In this document: positions 1 through 10,053 of the stretch, piece after piece
How positions within the stretch are numbered: position 1 is the first letter of the stretch
Layout: each line of letters opens with the position of its first letter
NCBI GenBank assembly: GCA_944359025.1
Contig: CALVSM010000004.1
Coordinates: 1 to 32,839, forward strand
Direction: 5' to 3'
DNA from: an uncultured Bacilli bacterium
Lineage (GTDB): Bacteria > Bacillota_I > Bacilli_A > RF39 > UBA660
DNA: 32,839 bases
The notes under the pieces: generated by a model
Told to the model about the DNA's origin: nothing
Seen by the model: the letters and a program-made list of their open reading frames with translations, nothing else
Database searches by the model: none
Made by a program: the position numbers and the translations under genes

Positions 1-150
1 TATTATTTGTATGTTCCACGTGAAACATTATTATTTGTATGTTCCACGTGAAACATTATTATTTGTATGTTCCACGTGAAACATTATTATTTGTATGTTC
101 CACGTAAAACATTATTATTTGTATGTTCCACGTGAAACATTATTATTTGT
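1..150. repeat. parS: Tandem array of parS-like sites, 28-bp period
   Basis: Five complete 28-bp units plus a 10-base partial sixth start at the first base of the window, so the array probably continues to the left. Each unit is an AT-rich linker of 12 bases and a 16-bp site TGTTCCACGTGAAACA, at 12-27, 40-55, 68-83, 96-111 and 124-139. The fourth site has one change (CACGTAAAAC instead of CACGTGAAAC). The 16-mer equals the known Bacillus ParB (Spo0J) parS consensus. Known parS sites are usually single and scattered around the origin, so a close-packed array is odd. There is no unique spacer between copies, so it is not a CRISPR. Role as a centromere for chromosome segregation is inferred from the motif and the position near oriC. 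Confidence 0.92.
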
Positions 151-154
151 ACGT

Positions 155-186
155 GCCTTTACAATTAATAAATTAATGGTAAAGGC
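155..186. repeat. Near-perfect 32-bp palindrome beside the parS array
   Basis: Bases 155-169 and 172-186 are inverted copies of each other (15-bp arms, one mismatch at 163/178) with a two-base centre. The arms begin GCCTTTAC and end GTAAAGGC. No T-run follows on either strand, so it is not a normal intrinsic terminator. It could extrude as a cruciform or form an RNA stem. Function is unknown. Confidence 0.75.
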
Positions 187-208
187 CTAATTCCCTAAGG
201 AATTAGGC
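185..208. repeat. Second perfect hairpin sharing two bases with the first palindrome
   Basis: GCCTAATTCC (185-194) and GGAATTAGGC (199-208) form a 10-bp perfect stem with a CTAA loop. It starts within the last two bases of the preceding palindrome. Without a T-run on either side it is a poor terminator candidate. The rest of the gap to gyrA (209-359) is AT-rich, contains one relaxed DnaA-like box TGTGGAAAA at 234-242 and a short palindrome at 289-305, and has no ORF that I can support. Confidence 0.7.
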
Positions 209-359
209 AATCTACTCTAAACTTCGATTATACTGTGGAAAACTTTTAAAATTTTTTTCGATTTTTAAAATTGGTTTGATTTTTTTACTCAATTTTAAAA
301 ATTGAACTATTTTTATTCCATATTTTATTATTTTCATTTTTATTTTTAAATTTTAATGT

Positions 360-392
360 AAAAAAAGAATCTAATTTTCTTCATTAGATTCT
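360..392 (-). terminator. Intrinsic terminator overlapping the gyrA stop codon
   Basis: On the minus strand AGAATCTAAT (383-392) pairs with ATTAGATTCT (366-375) around a 7-base loop and is followed by a run of T (360-366 on the complement). The TAG stop of gyrA (371-373) lies inside the 3' arm of the stem, so the last codons of gyrA also encode the terminator. Confidence 0.9.
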
Positions 393-2815
393 TCATTTTC
401 ATCTTTTTCCTTTTCAATCATTGCTACAGTAGAAACTTTTTGATCATCTTTCAAATTTATCAACTTAACACCTTGTGCTATTCTTCCAGTAGAAGAAACT
501 TGTTCAATTGGTAATCTAATAATTACCCCACTATCAGTAATAATCATCAAATCTTCATCATCATGAACAGTTTTAAATGATACAATATTACCATTTTTAT
601 CTGTAATATTTAATCCTTTTACACCTTTACTACCACGATGTGTCATGCGATACTCTTCGACATCAGTTTTCTTACCATAACCCTTTTCAGTTACGACTAA
701 AATCTTTTGACCTTTTTCAGCTATTTCACAACCAACAGCTTTACCATCACCTAAATCAATACCCCTAACACCTGAAGCAGTTCGACCCATAACTCTAATT
801 TCATTTTCATTAAACCTAATCATTCTACCATTTGAAGAAGCAATAATTATTTCATTTTCTCCATTTGTTTTCTTAACATCTATTAATTCGTCATCTTCTT
901 TTAAAGTAATAGCAATTTTACCATTTGTTCTAATATTTTCAAATTCACTCAAGTTTGTCCTTTTAACTAGGCCTTTTTGTGTACAAAATACAACATATTT
1001 ATTATTCTCATCATTGCTTACTTTTAACATAACTTTAACTAGTTCATCTTTATCTAAAGATAATAAATTAATAATTGGTAACCCTTTAGAATGACGACTA
1101 TACAAAGGAACTTCATAACCTTTTACGCGATATACTTTACCTTTATTAGTAAAGAATAACAAATAATCATGAGTAGTCATAGAAATAATATTTTCGACAA
1201 AATCATCTTCATTAGTACTCATTCCTTTAATACCTACTCCACCTCTATTTTGAGTTTTATAAGTATCAGTAGTCATACGTTTAATATAACCTTTATTAGT
1301 TAAAGTAATAACAATATCTTCGACAGGAATTAAAGATTCATCTTCAATATATTCAATAGCTGTCATATCGATATTAGTACGACGCTCATCGCCATATTTA
1401 TCTTTAATAGCTAATAATTCTTCTTTAATAATGTTATAAATTTTTTCATCACTATTTAAAATCGCTTTCAATTCATCAATTAATTCTAATAATTCTTTTA
1501 ATTCTTCTTCAATTTTACTTCTTTCTAAACCGGTTAATCTTCTTAATTTCATTTCTAAAATCGCATCAGATTGAATATCCGAAAGACCAAAACGACTCAT
1601 TAATTCTTGTTTAGCAATAACATCACTTTCTGAATTACGAATAATTTTAATCACTTCATCAATATTATCTAACGCTATTTTATAACCTTCTAAAATATGA
1701 ACCCTTTTTTCAGCTTTATCTAAATCAAATTTAGTTCTTCTAATAATAACTATTTTTTGATATTCGATATATTTAGAAATTATTTCTTTTAAATTTAAAA
1801 TTTTAGGTCGGCCATCATCTAACATTAAAAATATAATACCAAAATTAGTTTGTAATTGCGTATGTTTAAATAAATTATTTAAAACAACATTAGCATTCGC
1901 TTCTTTTTTCAAAGTAACGACTAATCTAATTCCATTTTTTAAATTACTTTCATCATGAAGATCACTAATACCATCGATTATTTTTTCACGAACAAGTTCG
2001 CCAATTCTCTCTTGTAAAGCTTTTTTATTAACTTGATAAGGTAATTCAGTAATAATTATTTGATTTTTATTATTATTTTCAACTATTTCAACCTTACTAC
2101 GGATAGTGATAGTACCTCGTCCTGTTTCATAAGCTTTTTTAATACCATTATTTCCCAAAATAGTTGCTGCAGTTGGAAAATCAGGACCTTTAATATATTC
2201 CATTAATTCCGGTATAGTTATGTCGTTATTATCGATATAAGCAACACAACCATCGATTACCTCACTTAAATTATGTGGGGGAATATTAGTAGCCATACCA
2301 ACAGCAATTCCCATCGTACCACTTACTAAAATATTAGGAAATCTACTAGGTAAAACAACAGGTTCTTTAGTTGTATTATCAAAATTAGGTTCAAAATCGA
2401 TTGTATTTTTATTAATATCACGCAATAATTCTAGCGATAATTTAGAAAGACGGGCTTCCGTATAACGATAAGCAGCGGCGCCATCGCCATCGATTGAACC
2501 AAAGTTACCGTGTCCTTCAACTAAAACATAACGATAACTAAAATCTTGTGCCATTCTTACCATCGCATCATAAACGGAAGTGTCACCATGAGGGTGATAA
2601 CGTCCTAATACCGCACCAACTGTTGTAGCACTTTTTCTAAATGGTTTATCAGGCGTTAAATTGTCCTCATACATTGTGTATAATATACGTCTATGAACCG
2701 GTTTTAAACCGTCTCTTAAATCTGGTAAAGCACGCGATACAATAACACTCATTGAATAATCAATAAAAGATTGTCTAACTTCATCAACTATATTTCTTTT
2801 TTCTAATTTATCCAC
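371..2815 (-). CDS. gyrA: DNA gyrase subunit A
   Basis: Cuts and rejoins DNA for ATP-driven negative supercoiling, as an A2B2 complex with GyrB. At 814 residues it has the usual length. The catalytic tyrosine is Y118 in the RYTEAR motif, preceded by GDGAAAY. The quinolone-resistance region reads [10 protein letters not shown] (74-83), with Thr79 where E. coli has Ser83 and Asp83 where it has Asp87. The C-terminal beta-pinwheel carries a GyrA-box variant, [10 protein letters not shown], which favours GyrA over ParC, and ends in an acidic Glu/Asp/Asn tail. The start is GTG, set by a strong AGGAGGTGA Shine-Dalgarno and by the conserved N-terminus. It lies 13 bases after gyrB as the last gene of the recF-gyrB-gyrA operon. 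A perfect DnaA box covers the start codon, and the stop lies in a terminator stem. Confidence 0.97.
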   Translation of the reverse strand: MDKLEKRNIVDEVRQSFIDYSMSVIVSRALPDLRDGLKPVHRRILYTMYEDNLTPDKPFRKSATTVGAVLGRYHPHGDTSVYDAMVRMAQDFSYRYVLVEGHGNFGSIDGDGAAAYRYTEARLSKLSLELLRDINKNTIDFEPNFDNTTKEPVVLPSRFPNILVSGTMGIAVGMATNIPPHNLSEVIDGCVAYIDNNDITIPELMEYIKGPDFPTAATILGNNGIKKAYETGRGTITIRSKVEIVENNNKNQIIITELPYQVNKKALQERIGELVREKIIDGISDLHDESNLKNGIRLVVTLKKEANANVVLNNLFKHTQLQTNFGIIFLMLDDGRPKILNLKEIISKYIEYQKIVIIRRTKFDLDKAEKRVHILEGYKIALDNIDEVIKIIRNSESDVIAKQELMSRFGLSDIQSDAILEMKLRRLTGLERSKIEEELKELLELIDELKAILNSDEKIYNIIKEELLAIKDKYGDERRTNIDMTAIEYIEDESLIPVEDIVITLTNKGYIKRMTTDTYKTQNRGGVGIKGMSTNEDDFVENIISMTTHDYLLFFTNKGKVYRVKGYEVPLYSRHSKGLPIINLLSLDKDELVKVMLKVSNDENNKYVVFCTQKGLVKRTNLSEFENIRTNGKIAITLKEDDELIDVKKTNGENEIIIASSNGRMIRFNENEIRVMGRTASGVRGIDLGDGKAVGCEIAEKGQKILVVTEKGYGKKTDVEEYRMTHRGSKGVKGLNITDKNGNIVSFKTVHDDEDLMIITDSGVIIRLPIEQVSSTGRIAQGVKLINLKDDQKVSTVAMIEKEKDENEESNEEN

Positions 2816-2816
2816 A
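2808..2816. promoter_or_regulatory. Perfect DnaA box over the gyrA start codon
   Basis: TTATCCACA on the plus strand (TGTGGATAA on the coding strand) exactly spans the GTG start and second codon of gyrA. The match to the DnaA consensus is 9/9. Another perfect copy lies inside recF at 5306-5314. Control of gyrA by DnaA is inference. Confidence 0.6.
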
Positions 2817-2828
2817 GTATTTCACCTC

Positions 2829-5871
<3,043 letters not shown>

Positions 5872-5948
5872 AAATTCACCTCAATTTTGTTTAAAATGGC
5901 ACTTATAACATTTTTATCGTATTTATGTATAACTATACCGACATATAT

Positions 5949-5978
5949 ATTATACCATAAAAACAAGCTTAAAAACAA
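5949..5978 (-). promoter_or_regulatory. Promoter of the recF-gyrB-gyrA operon
   Basis: On the minus strand TTGTTT (5973-5978), an 18-base spacer, and TATAAT (5949-5954) preceded by TGG, giving an extended -10. The predicted leader to recF is about 70 bases and contains the small palindrome GTATAACTATAC. Confidence 0.65.
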
Positions 5979-6003
5979 ATAAAATAGGTAATTAACCTAT
6001 TTT
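5971..6003 (-). terminator. Terminator overlapping the stop of the ComK-like gene
   Basis: On the minus strand AAAATAGGT (5995-6003) pairs with ACCTATTTT (5981-5989) around a 5-base loop, followed by ATTTGTTTTT. The TAG stop at 5997-5999 is inside the 5' arm. Confidence 0.8.
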
Positions 6004-6467
6004 AAAATACTTTTTTTAGAAAAATTTTTTCTTTTTTTCAACTTCATTAATAATAATGTTGCCCGCATAATTTGATTTTCTAATGAATTAAAAGAAATAT
6101 TTAACTCTAAATTAAATTTATTAATAAATTTAATTTTAGCAGTTTTTTTATATTTTTCATAATTATCAATATTATTAACACAAATCCATATACATTTATC
6201 AGATTTTGGTGAACAAGTGGGAAAAATAACAACTTCTTTAATTTCATCCACAATAATTGGTAATTTATAGTCCATATTCAATAATCTTTTAGAACCAACA
6301 TATCGACCTTGATAATTACTTCCATAATATTGACAACTGATATCGACTATTTCTGAAACACTTTTTTTAATAGTATAAGTACCATTAATATCATAAATAC
6401 GTGTTTTATTTTTACCAAATGGCATTATTAATAAAGTATCATTACTAATATAATACTCATCAATCAT
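5997..6467 (-). CDS. comK: ComK-family competence transcription factor
   Basis: Likely DNA-binding activator of the ComK family (master switch of competence in Bacillus). I recognise it from family-like blocks: IVDISCQYYGSNYQGR (40-55) against the Bacillus IVDRSCRFFGSSYAGR, PIIVD (70-74), IFPTCSP (81-87), CIWICVNN (92-99) and ISFNSLENQIMRA (124-136) against ISYNSFENQVYRT. At 156 residues it is shorter than the 192-residue Bacillus protein; the loss is at the C-terminus, which is instead Lys-rich. It starts with ATG behind AGGAGG. It sits between dnaN and recF, where Bacillus has the S4-domain gene rlbA/yaaA, and appears to be a single-gene transcript with its own promoter and terminator. Whether it controls DNA uptake here is unproven, since no com genes are in the window. 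Confidence 0.82.
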   Translation of the reverse strand: MIDEYYISNDTLLIMPFGKNKTRIYDINGTYTIKKSVSEIVDISCQYYGSNYQGRYVGSKRLLNMDYKLPIIVDEIKEVVIFPTCSPKSDKCIWICVNNIDNYEKYKKTAKIKFINKFNLELNISFNSLENQIMRATLLLMKLKKRKNFSKKSILK

Positions 6468-6470
6468 ATA

Positions 6471-6500
6471 ACTACCTCCTTTCCCCCCCTTAAAGGTAGT
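6471..6500 (-). promoter_or_regulatory. Leader hairpin covering the comK Shine-Dalgarno, with a G7 tract
   Basis: In the mRNA, ACTACCT (6494-6500) can pair with AGGTAGT (6471-6477), and this arm contains part of the AGGAGG ribosome site (6475-6480). Between the arms is a run of seven G (plus-strand C at 6483-6489), the only such run I noticed in this AT-rich window. The structure could hold translation low, and tract-length change could alter it. Confidence 0.55.
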
Positions 6501-6503
6501 ACT

Positions 6504-6547
6504 CTTATATCATAATTATTTTGTCGAAAAATGTCGAATTTTGTCGA
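6504..6547 (-). promoter_or_regulatory. comK promoter with three 10-bp-phased TGTCGA motifs
   Basis: A TGATATAAG extended -10 (TATAAG at 6504-6509 on the complement) lies just downstream of three TGTCGA copies at 6522-6527, 6532-6537 and 6542-6547, exactly one helical turn apart. No good -35 is present where these repeats sit, which suggests activator dependence or an operator. AAAAA (6527-6531) and TTTT (6539-6542) flank the middle copy, loosely like a ComK AT-box but with a 7-base gap instead of 5. Confidence 0.5.
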
Positions 6548-6562
6548 TTTAAGAAAAATTAT

Positions 6563-6590
6563 TAAAAAAAACGCATTTTTAATACGTTTT
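6563..6590 (-). terminator. Terminator overlapping the dnaN stop codon
   Basis: On the minus strand AAAACGTATT (6581-6590) pairs with AATGCGTTTT (6568-6577), with one G-T pair and a 3-base loop, followed by further T. The TAA stop of dnaN (6579-6581) sits at the stem-loop junction. Confidence 0.8.
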
Positions 6591-7700
6591 TATAGGAACA
6601 ATTAATTGAATTAAATTTTCATCTTCAGGGTTTTTAATTACAATTGGTTTTATTTCCCCATTAAAAGCCAACTCAATTTTTTCACAATCTAACACTTTTA
6701 TAGCATCCATCATATATTTAGAAGAAAAAGATATTTTAATATTTTCGTTATTATTTTTTTTGATTTCCAGTTTTTCCACAACATTACCTATTTCAGGAAT
6801 ATTAGAAGAAACAACCATTTCATCACCATTACATTCTAATTTAATCGTATTTTTTTCTTCTTCGGTTGAAAAAAGAGAAACACGATCTAATAAAGCATAA
6901 AATTCATCAGTTGAAACAGCTATTTTTAATAAAAATTCTGTTGGAATTAATTTAGATACATCAGGGTAACTACCATTAATTAGCCGAGATAACATAATAA
7001 TAGTTCCAAATTTAAAAATTATTTTATTATTAAAAATATGAATTTCGACATTTTCTTCATCTTCACTAAACATTCTAGATAATTCAATTAAATTTTTAGT
7101 AGGAATAATGATATTTACTTCTTCTTCTAAACTTTTTTCTAAATTAATTATTTTTTTAGCTAAACGATAAGAATCAGTCGCTGTACATTCTAAAATATTT
7201 TTATTAACTTTAAAGTTTATACCAGTTATAGCTGGACGTGATTCTTGAGTTGAAGCAGCAAAAGTTGTTTGATTAAAAATATTTTTCAAAACTTTATTAC
7301 TTAAAATAATAGGATTTTTACTTTCTTCTAATTCTAAATTAGGAAATTCATCAACATTATTACAATTTAAAGAAAAAGATATATTAGCTGTGGATATATA
7401 TATTTTTGAATCCATAACTTCTTCTATATTAATTATTTCATTAGGAAGTTTCCTAATTATATCATATATATATTTTCCAGATACAGCAAATTTACCACAT
7501 GTATAATCTTCTTCTATTTCTTTATTAGTAATAAAGGTTCTTATTGCTATATCATTATCTGTACTTGATAAATATAAACCTTCTTGTTTTAAATCAAATT
7601 TAATACAGTTTAAAATAGGTCTTATATTTTTATTAGAAATACCTTTAATTACATAATTTAAATGTTTAGTTAAAACTTCTTTTTTGATTTTTAAATTCAT
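6579..7700 (-). CDS. dnaN: DNA polymerase III subunit beta (sliding clamp)
   Basis: Ring-shaped processivity clamp of the replicative polymerase. At 373 residues with N-terminus MNLKIKKEVLTKHLNYVIKGIS it matches the family in length and start. Typical segments are ISSTDND-like LYLSSTDNDIAIRT, the middle-domain LNCN/ATDSYRLAKK segment, and the conserved C-terminal IKNPEDENLIQLIVPIKTY (family: PVRTY). ATG follows an AAAGGAG ribosome site. It lies downstream of dnaA across the DnaA-box cluster and ends in a terminator, so dnaA-dnaN is separate from recF here, unlike the continuous Bacillus arrangement. Confidence 0.97.
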   Translation of the reverse strand: MNLKIKKEVLTKHLNYVIKGISNKNIRPILNCIKFDLKQEGLYLSSTDNDIAIRTFITNKEIEEDYTCGKFAVSGKYIYDIIRKLPNEIINIEEVMDSKIYISTANISFSLNCNNVDEFPNLELEESKNPIILSNKVLKNIFNQTTFAASTQESRPAITGINFKVNKNILECTATDSYRLAKKIINLEKSLEEEVNIIIPTKNLIELSRMFSEDEENVEIHIFNNKIIFKFGTIIMLSRLINGSYPDVSKLIPTEFLLKIAVSTDEFYALLDRVSLFSTEEEKNTIKLECNGDEMVVSSNIPEIGNVVEKLEIKKNNNENIKISFSSKYMMDAIKVLDCEKIELAFNGEIKPIVIKNPEDENLIQLIVPIKTY

Positions 7701-7840
7701 AACATCAGCTCCTTTTTTTTTATATTATATATATTATTGTTATTATAGATGTGGATAATGTGGATAACTTTTAAAAACTATTGATTTTTATATAGTTTTA
7801 TATGGTGGATAACCATGTTGATATTATTTATTTATCCACG
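7701..7840. other. oriC: oriC, dnaA-dnaN part: DnaA boxes and AT-rich unwinding region
   Basis: Two perfect DnaA boxes TGTGGATAA abut without a gap at 7750-7758 and 7759-7767. Two one-mismatch boxes follow at 7804-7812 (GGTGGATAA) and, inside the end of dnaA, at 7832-7840 (TTATCCACG). Nearly pure A/T flanks them (7715-7747 and 7768-7803), suitable for duplex opening. This matches the place of the Bacillus unwinding element between dnaA and dnaN. I could not identify a convincing DnaA-trio. Confidence 0.8.
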
Positions 7841-9188
7841 GTAATTGATTTAAAACTTTGTTGATTTCAATATTTAATTCATCATTAGTTTCCGCTTCCT
7901 TTTTTATTTTATTAACAGCATGCATAACTGTAGTATGATCTTTTCCCCCAAATTCTGAACCGATTCTTGGTAAAGATTCTTTTAAATAAATTCGGCATAT
8001 ATACATAGCTATTTGTCGAGGAATAGTAATATCATTAGATTTTCTTTTTCCTTTTAAATCTTCCACACTAATATTATAGTTATTAGCAATAATTTGTTGA
8101 ACCTGTTCAATTTTATTTTTAGAAATAGTAGTTGTTCCAAAATAATCTTTTAAAGCATCCATAGCTAAATCTAAAGTTATATCAGAACCGTTCATAATCG
8201 CTGCATAAGCAATAATTCGTGTGATAGCTCCTTCTAATTTTCTAATATCACTAGTACAATTATTGGCTATATATTCTTTTACATCTAGTGGGAAAAAAGT
8301 ATTCATATTATTACTACTTATTTTATTGTCGATAATATTCATTCTTAACTGATAATCTGGTGGGAGAATATCGACAATTAACCCCCAAACAAATCGTGTT
8401 CTTAATCTTTCCTCTAATTTTTTTAAATCATCAGGCGAACGATCCGATGCAATAACAATTTGCTTATTATTAGTATATAAATCATTAAACGTGTTGAAAA
8501 ATTCTTGTTGTGTTTTATGAGCTATTTCTAAATATTGAATATCATCGATCATTAATACATCGACATTACGATATTTTTCTTTAAAAGTATCGATTGTTTC
8601 AAAGTTGTTATCGCCTTCATTTTTCCGATAAATTTTTAAAAAATCATTGACAAAGGTATCAGTTGTAACATAAAGGACTTTTTTTCGACTATTTTCTTTA
8701 ATATAGTTACCAATAGCATGCATTAAATGCGTTTTGCCTAACCCGCTTTTACCATATATAAATAAAGGGTTATACATACTACCAGGTTGTTCTGCCACAG
8801 CAAGCGCAGTAGCTTTAGCAAATTTATTACTAGCGCCAGAAATAAAATTTTCAAAAGTGTATTTAGGATCTAAATTAGATTGCCAATTTTTATTTTCTGG
8901 TACCCCCATCTCATCGATATCGATAATAGTTTCATTATTTATATCGTCTTCAGTAACAAATTCAAACTTAAATATCGAACCAGTGACATCAGTAAAAGTT
9001 TTTTCGATTAAATCGATGTAATTTTCTCTTAAATGTTTTTTATGTAATGACATTGGTACTAATATTTTCGCACATTCTTCATTCAATTCTATTAATTTAG
9101 TTTCCGAAAACCACATATCATAAAGAACTGGCGTTAAATTGGCTTGAATTTTTTCTAAAAAAGAATTCCATATACTATTAATATCCAC
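7824..9188 (-). CDS. dnaA: Chromosomal replication initiator protein DnaA
   Basis: AAA+ protein that binds DnaA boxes and opens oriC. Domain I begins SIWNSFLEKIQ; the ATPase core has Walker A GKSGLGKTH, Walker B VLMIDDIQYL and the arginine-finger region; domain IV has the DNA-binding signature GKDHTTVMHAVNKI. I take the GTG at 9186-9188 as start (454 residues). It has the Shine-Dalgarno-like GGGTGAT a few bases upstream, places the first Trp at residue 7 as in Bacillus, and leaves about 20 bases of leader after the -10. An in-frame GTG at 9198-9200 would add four residues but has no ribosome site. The preferred start lies in a near-perfect DnaA box (ATATCCACA, 9181-9189), and its context ACTGTGGAT is the same as at gyrA. 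Confidence 0.95.
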   Translation of the reverse strand: MDINSIWNSFLEKIQANLTPVLYDMWFSETKLIELNEECAKILVPMSLHKKHLRENYIDLIEKTFTDVTGSIFKFEFVTEDDINNETIIDIDEMGVPENKNWQSNLDPKYTFENFISGASNKFAKATALAVAEQPGSMYNPLFIYGKSGLGKTHLMHAIGNYIKENSRKKVLYVTTDTFVNDFLKIYRKNEGDNNFETIDTFKEKYRNVDVLMIDDIQYLEIAHKTQQEFFNTFNDLYTNNKQIVIASDRSPDDLKKLEERLRTRFVWGLIVDILPPDYQLRMNIIDNKISSNNMNTFFPLDVKEYIANNCTSDIRKLEGAITRIIAYAAIMNGSDITLDLAMDALKDYFGTTTISKNKIEQVQQIIANNYNISVEDLKGKRKSNDITIPRQIAMYICRIYLKESLPRIGSEFGGKDHTTVMHAVNKIKKEAETNDELNIEINKVLNQLPWINK

Positions 9189-9200
9189 AGTATCACCCAC

Positions 9201-9430
9201 TTTGTTTCATCTATATTCTACCTTATTTTAATAAAAAACGCTACAAAAATGTGGAAAAATATTAAAAAAAAATAAAATTCCACAGCTAAAAACAGTTTAA
9301 ATTACTGGGAAATATTAATTATCCACATTTTTGTGGATAATTTTATACACATTGTCTAAAAATTGTTAATAAAATATTCCACAATTGTTAATAAAAATGT
9401 GGATAACTTTTTAAAATGTGGAATTTTAAT
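9201..9430. other. oriC: oriC, dnaA-rpmH part: DnaA box cluster
   Basis: Perfect DnaA boxes lie at 9319-9327 (TTATCCACA), 9332-9340 (TGTGGATAA, forming an inverted pair four bases from the first) and 9398-9406. One-mismatch boxes are at 9250-9258 (TGTGGAAAA) and 9343-9351 (TTATACACA), with weaker ones near 9375 and 9417. Together with the dnaA-dnaN cluster this makes a bipartite origin flanking dnaA. There is no ORF in the gap. The stretch TACTGGGAAATA at 9303-9314 includes a Noc-type half-site, noted without a functional claim. Confidence 0.8.
9215..9243 (-). promoter_or_regulatory. Candidate dnaA promoter
   Basis: TAGAAT (minus strand, 9215-9220) is a good -10; the -35 (TAGCGT at 9238-9243, 17-base spacer) is weak. 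The relaxed DnaA box at 9250-9258 lies next to it, consistent with autoregulation, which is common for dnaA. Confidence 0.45.
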
Positions 9431-9459
9431 TCATTTTATAAAGTTTTTGTCAAAATCAT

Positions 9460-9488
9460 TTGACAAATGAATGTTTTATCTATATAAT
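9460..9488 (+). promoter_or_regulatory. Strong rpmH promoter, TTGACA-N17-TATAAT
   Basis: Perfect consensus -35 (9460-9465) and -10 (9483-9488) with the ideal 17-base spacer. The -35 lies inside an inverted repeat TTTGTCAAA / TTTGACAAA (9446-9454 and 9459-9467), which could be an operator. Confidence 0.9.
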
Positions 9489-9528
9489 TAATAAAGCAAT
9501 TGAAAAAATTATTGGAGGTGGATTAACA

Positions 9529-9651
9529 ATGAAAAGAACTTATCAACCAAATAATCGTAAAAGAAGTAAAAAAATGGGTTTTTTAGCACGTACTAAGTCT
9601 AAAGTAGTAAGCAATCGTCGTAAAAAAGGACGTAAAGTTTTAGCTCATTAA
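9529..9651 (+). CDS. rpmH: 50S ribosomal protein L34
   Basis: Small basic protein of the large ribosomal subunit. It begins with the universal [12 protein letters not shown] and ends with a KKGRK block. It is 40 residues instead of the usual 44; the family segment between GFLAR and the second Arg/Lys block is about four residues shorter. The ATG has a TTGGAGGTGG ribosome site. An in-frame upstream ATG at 9460 lies in the promoter and is not used. First gene to the right of oriC, as in most bacteria. Confidence 0.96.
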   Translation: MKRTYQPNNRKRSKKMGFLARTKSKVVSNRRKKGRKVLAH

Positions 9652-9659
9652 TTAAGATA

Positions 9660-9685
9660 CACCACTGTTTAGACAGTGGTGTTTT
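9660..9685 (+). terminator. Hairpin between rpmH and rnpA
   Basis: CACCACTG (9660-9667) pairs with CAGTGGTG (9674-9681) around TTTAGA, followed by TTTTATT. The T-run is short, so it probably ends only part of the transcripts and lowers rnpA expression below rpmH. Confidence 0.75.
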
Positions 9686-9702
9686 ATTCATGGAGTGATG
9701 TT

Positions 9703-10053
9703 ATGAACAAAGAACATATTTTAAAAAAAAATATCGATTTTCAAAGAATAATTAGAAACAATCGACCATATAGATTTAAAGAATATATTTTATATGTTGA
9801 AAAAAATAATGATAGCTCTTATCATTTTGGTTTTTCGGTGGGAAAAAAAATCGGTAAAGCAGTTATTAGAAATAAAATAAAAAGACAATTAAAACATATT
9901 ATTATTAAAAAAGACTACCAAAACGGCTTTAATTGTATTATAATAGTAAATAACAATATTTTAAATAAATCGTTTAAAGAGATGCAATATGATTTAAATG
10001 CAATATTGGAAAAATTAAACTTGATAAAGGAGAAAAGAGATGACAAAAACTAA
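9703..10053 (+). CDS. rnpA: Ribonuclease P protein component
   Basis: Basic protein cofactor of the RNase P ribozyme, which matures tRNA 5' ends. It has 116 residues (family about 115-120). The diagnostic motif is RNKIKRQLK (56-64), preceded by FGFSVGKKIGKAV. The ATG at 9703 has GGAGTGAT seven bases upstream; a longer reading from 9676 would start inside the preceding hairpin and is rejected. It overlaps yidC by 14 bases. Confidence 0.95.
   Translation: MNKEHILKKNIDFQRIIRNNRPYRFKEYILYVEKNNDSSYHFGFSVGKKIGKAVIRNKIKRQLKHIIIKKDYQNGFNCIIIVNNNILNKSFKEMQYDLNAILEKLNLIKEKRDDKN

Noticed and set aside
1-150. CRISPR array
   Set aside because: The 28-bp units are head-to-tail with no unique spacers and contain a known parS palindrome; no cas genes are present.
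8734-9021. Plus-strand ORF of 95 residues inside dnaA
   Set aside because: Antisense shadow of a well-conserved gene, no family resemblance and no Shine-Dalgarno.
9189-9200. Upstream GTG as the dnaA start
   Set aside because: It leaves almost no leader after the -10 and has no ribosome site; the GTG at 9186-9188 fits the family and has a Shine-Dalgarno-like sequence. Not excluded outright.
9303-9314. Full Noc-binding site near dnaA
   Set aside because: Only one half (GGGAAATA) matches; the other arm does not. No complete TATTTCCCGGGAAATA was found in the window.
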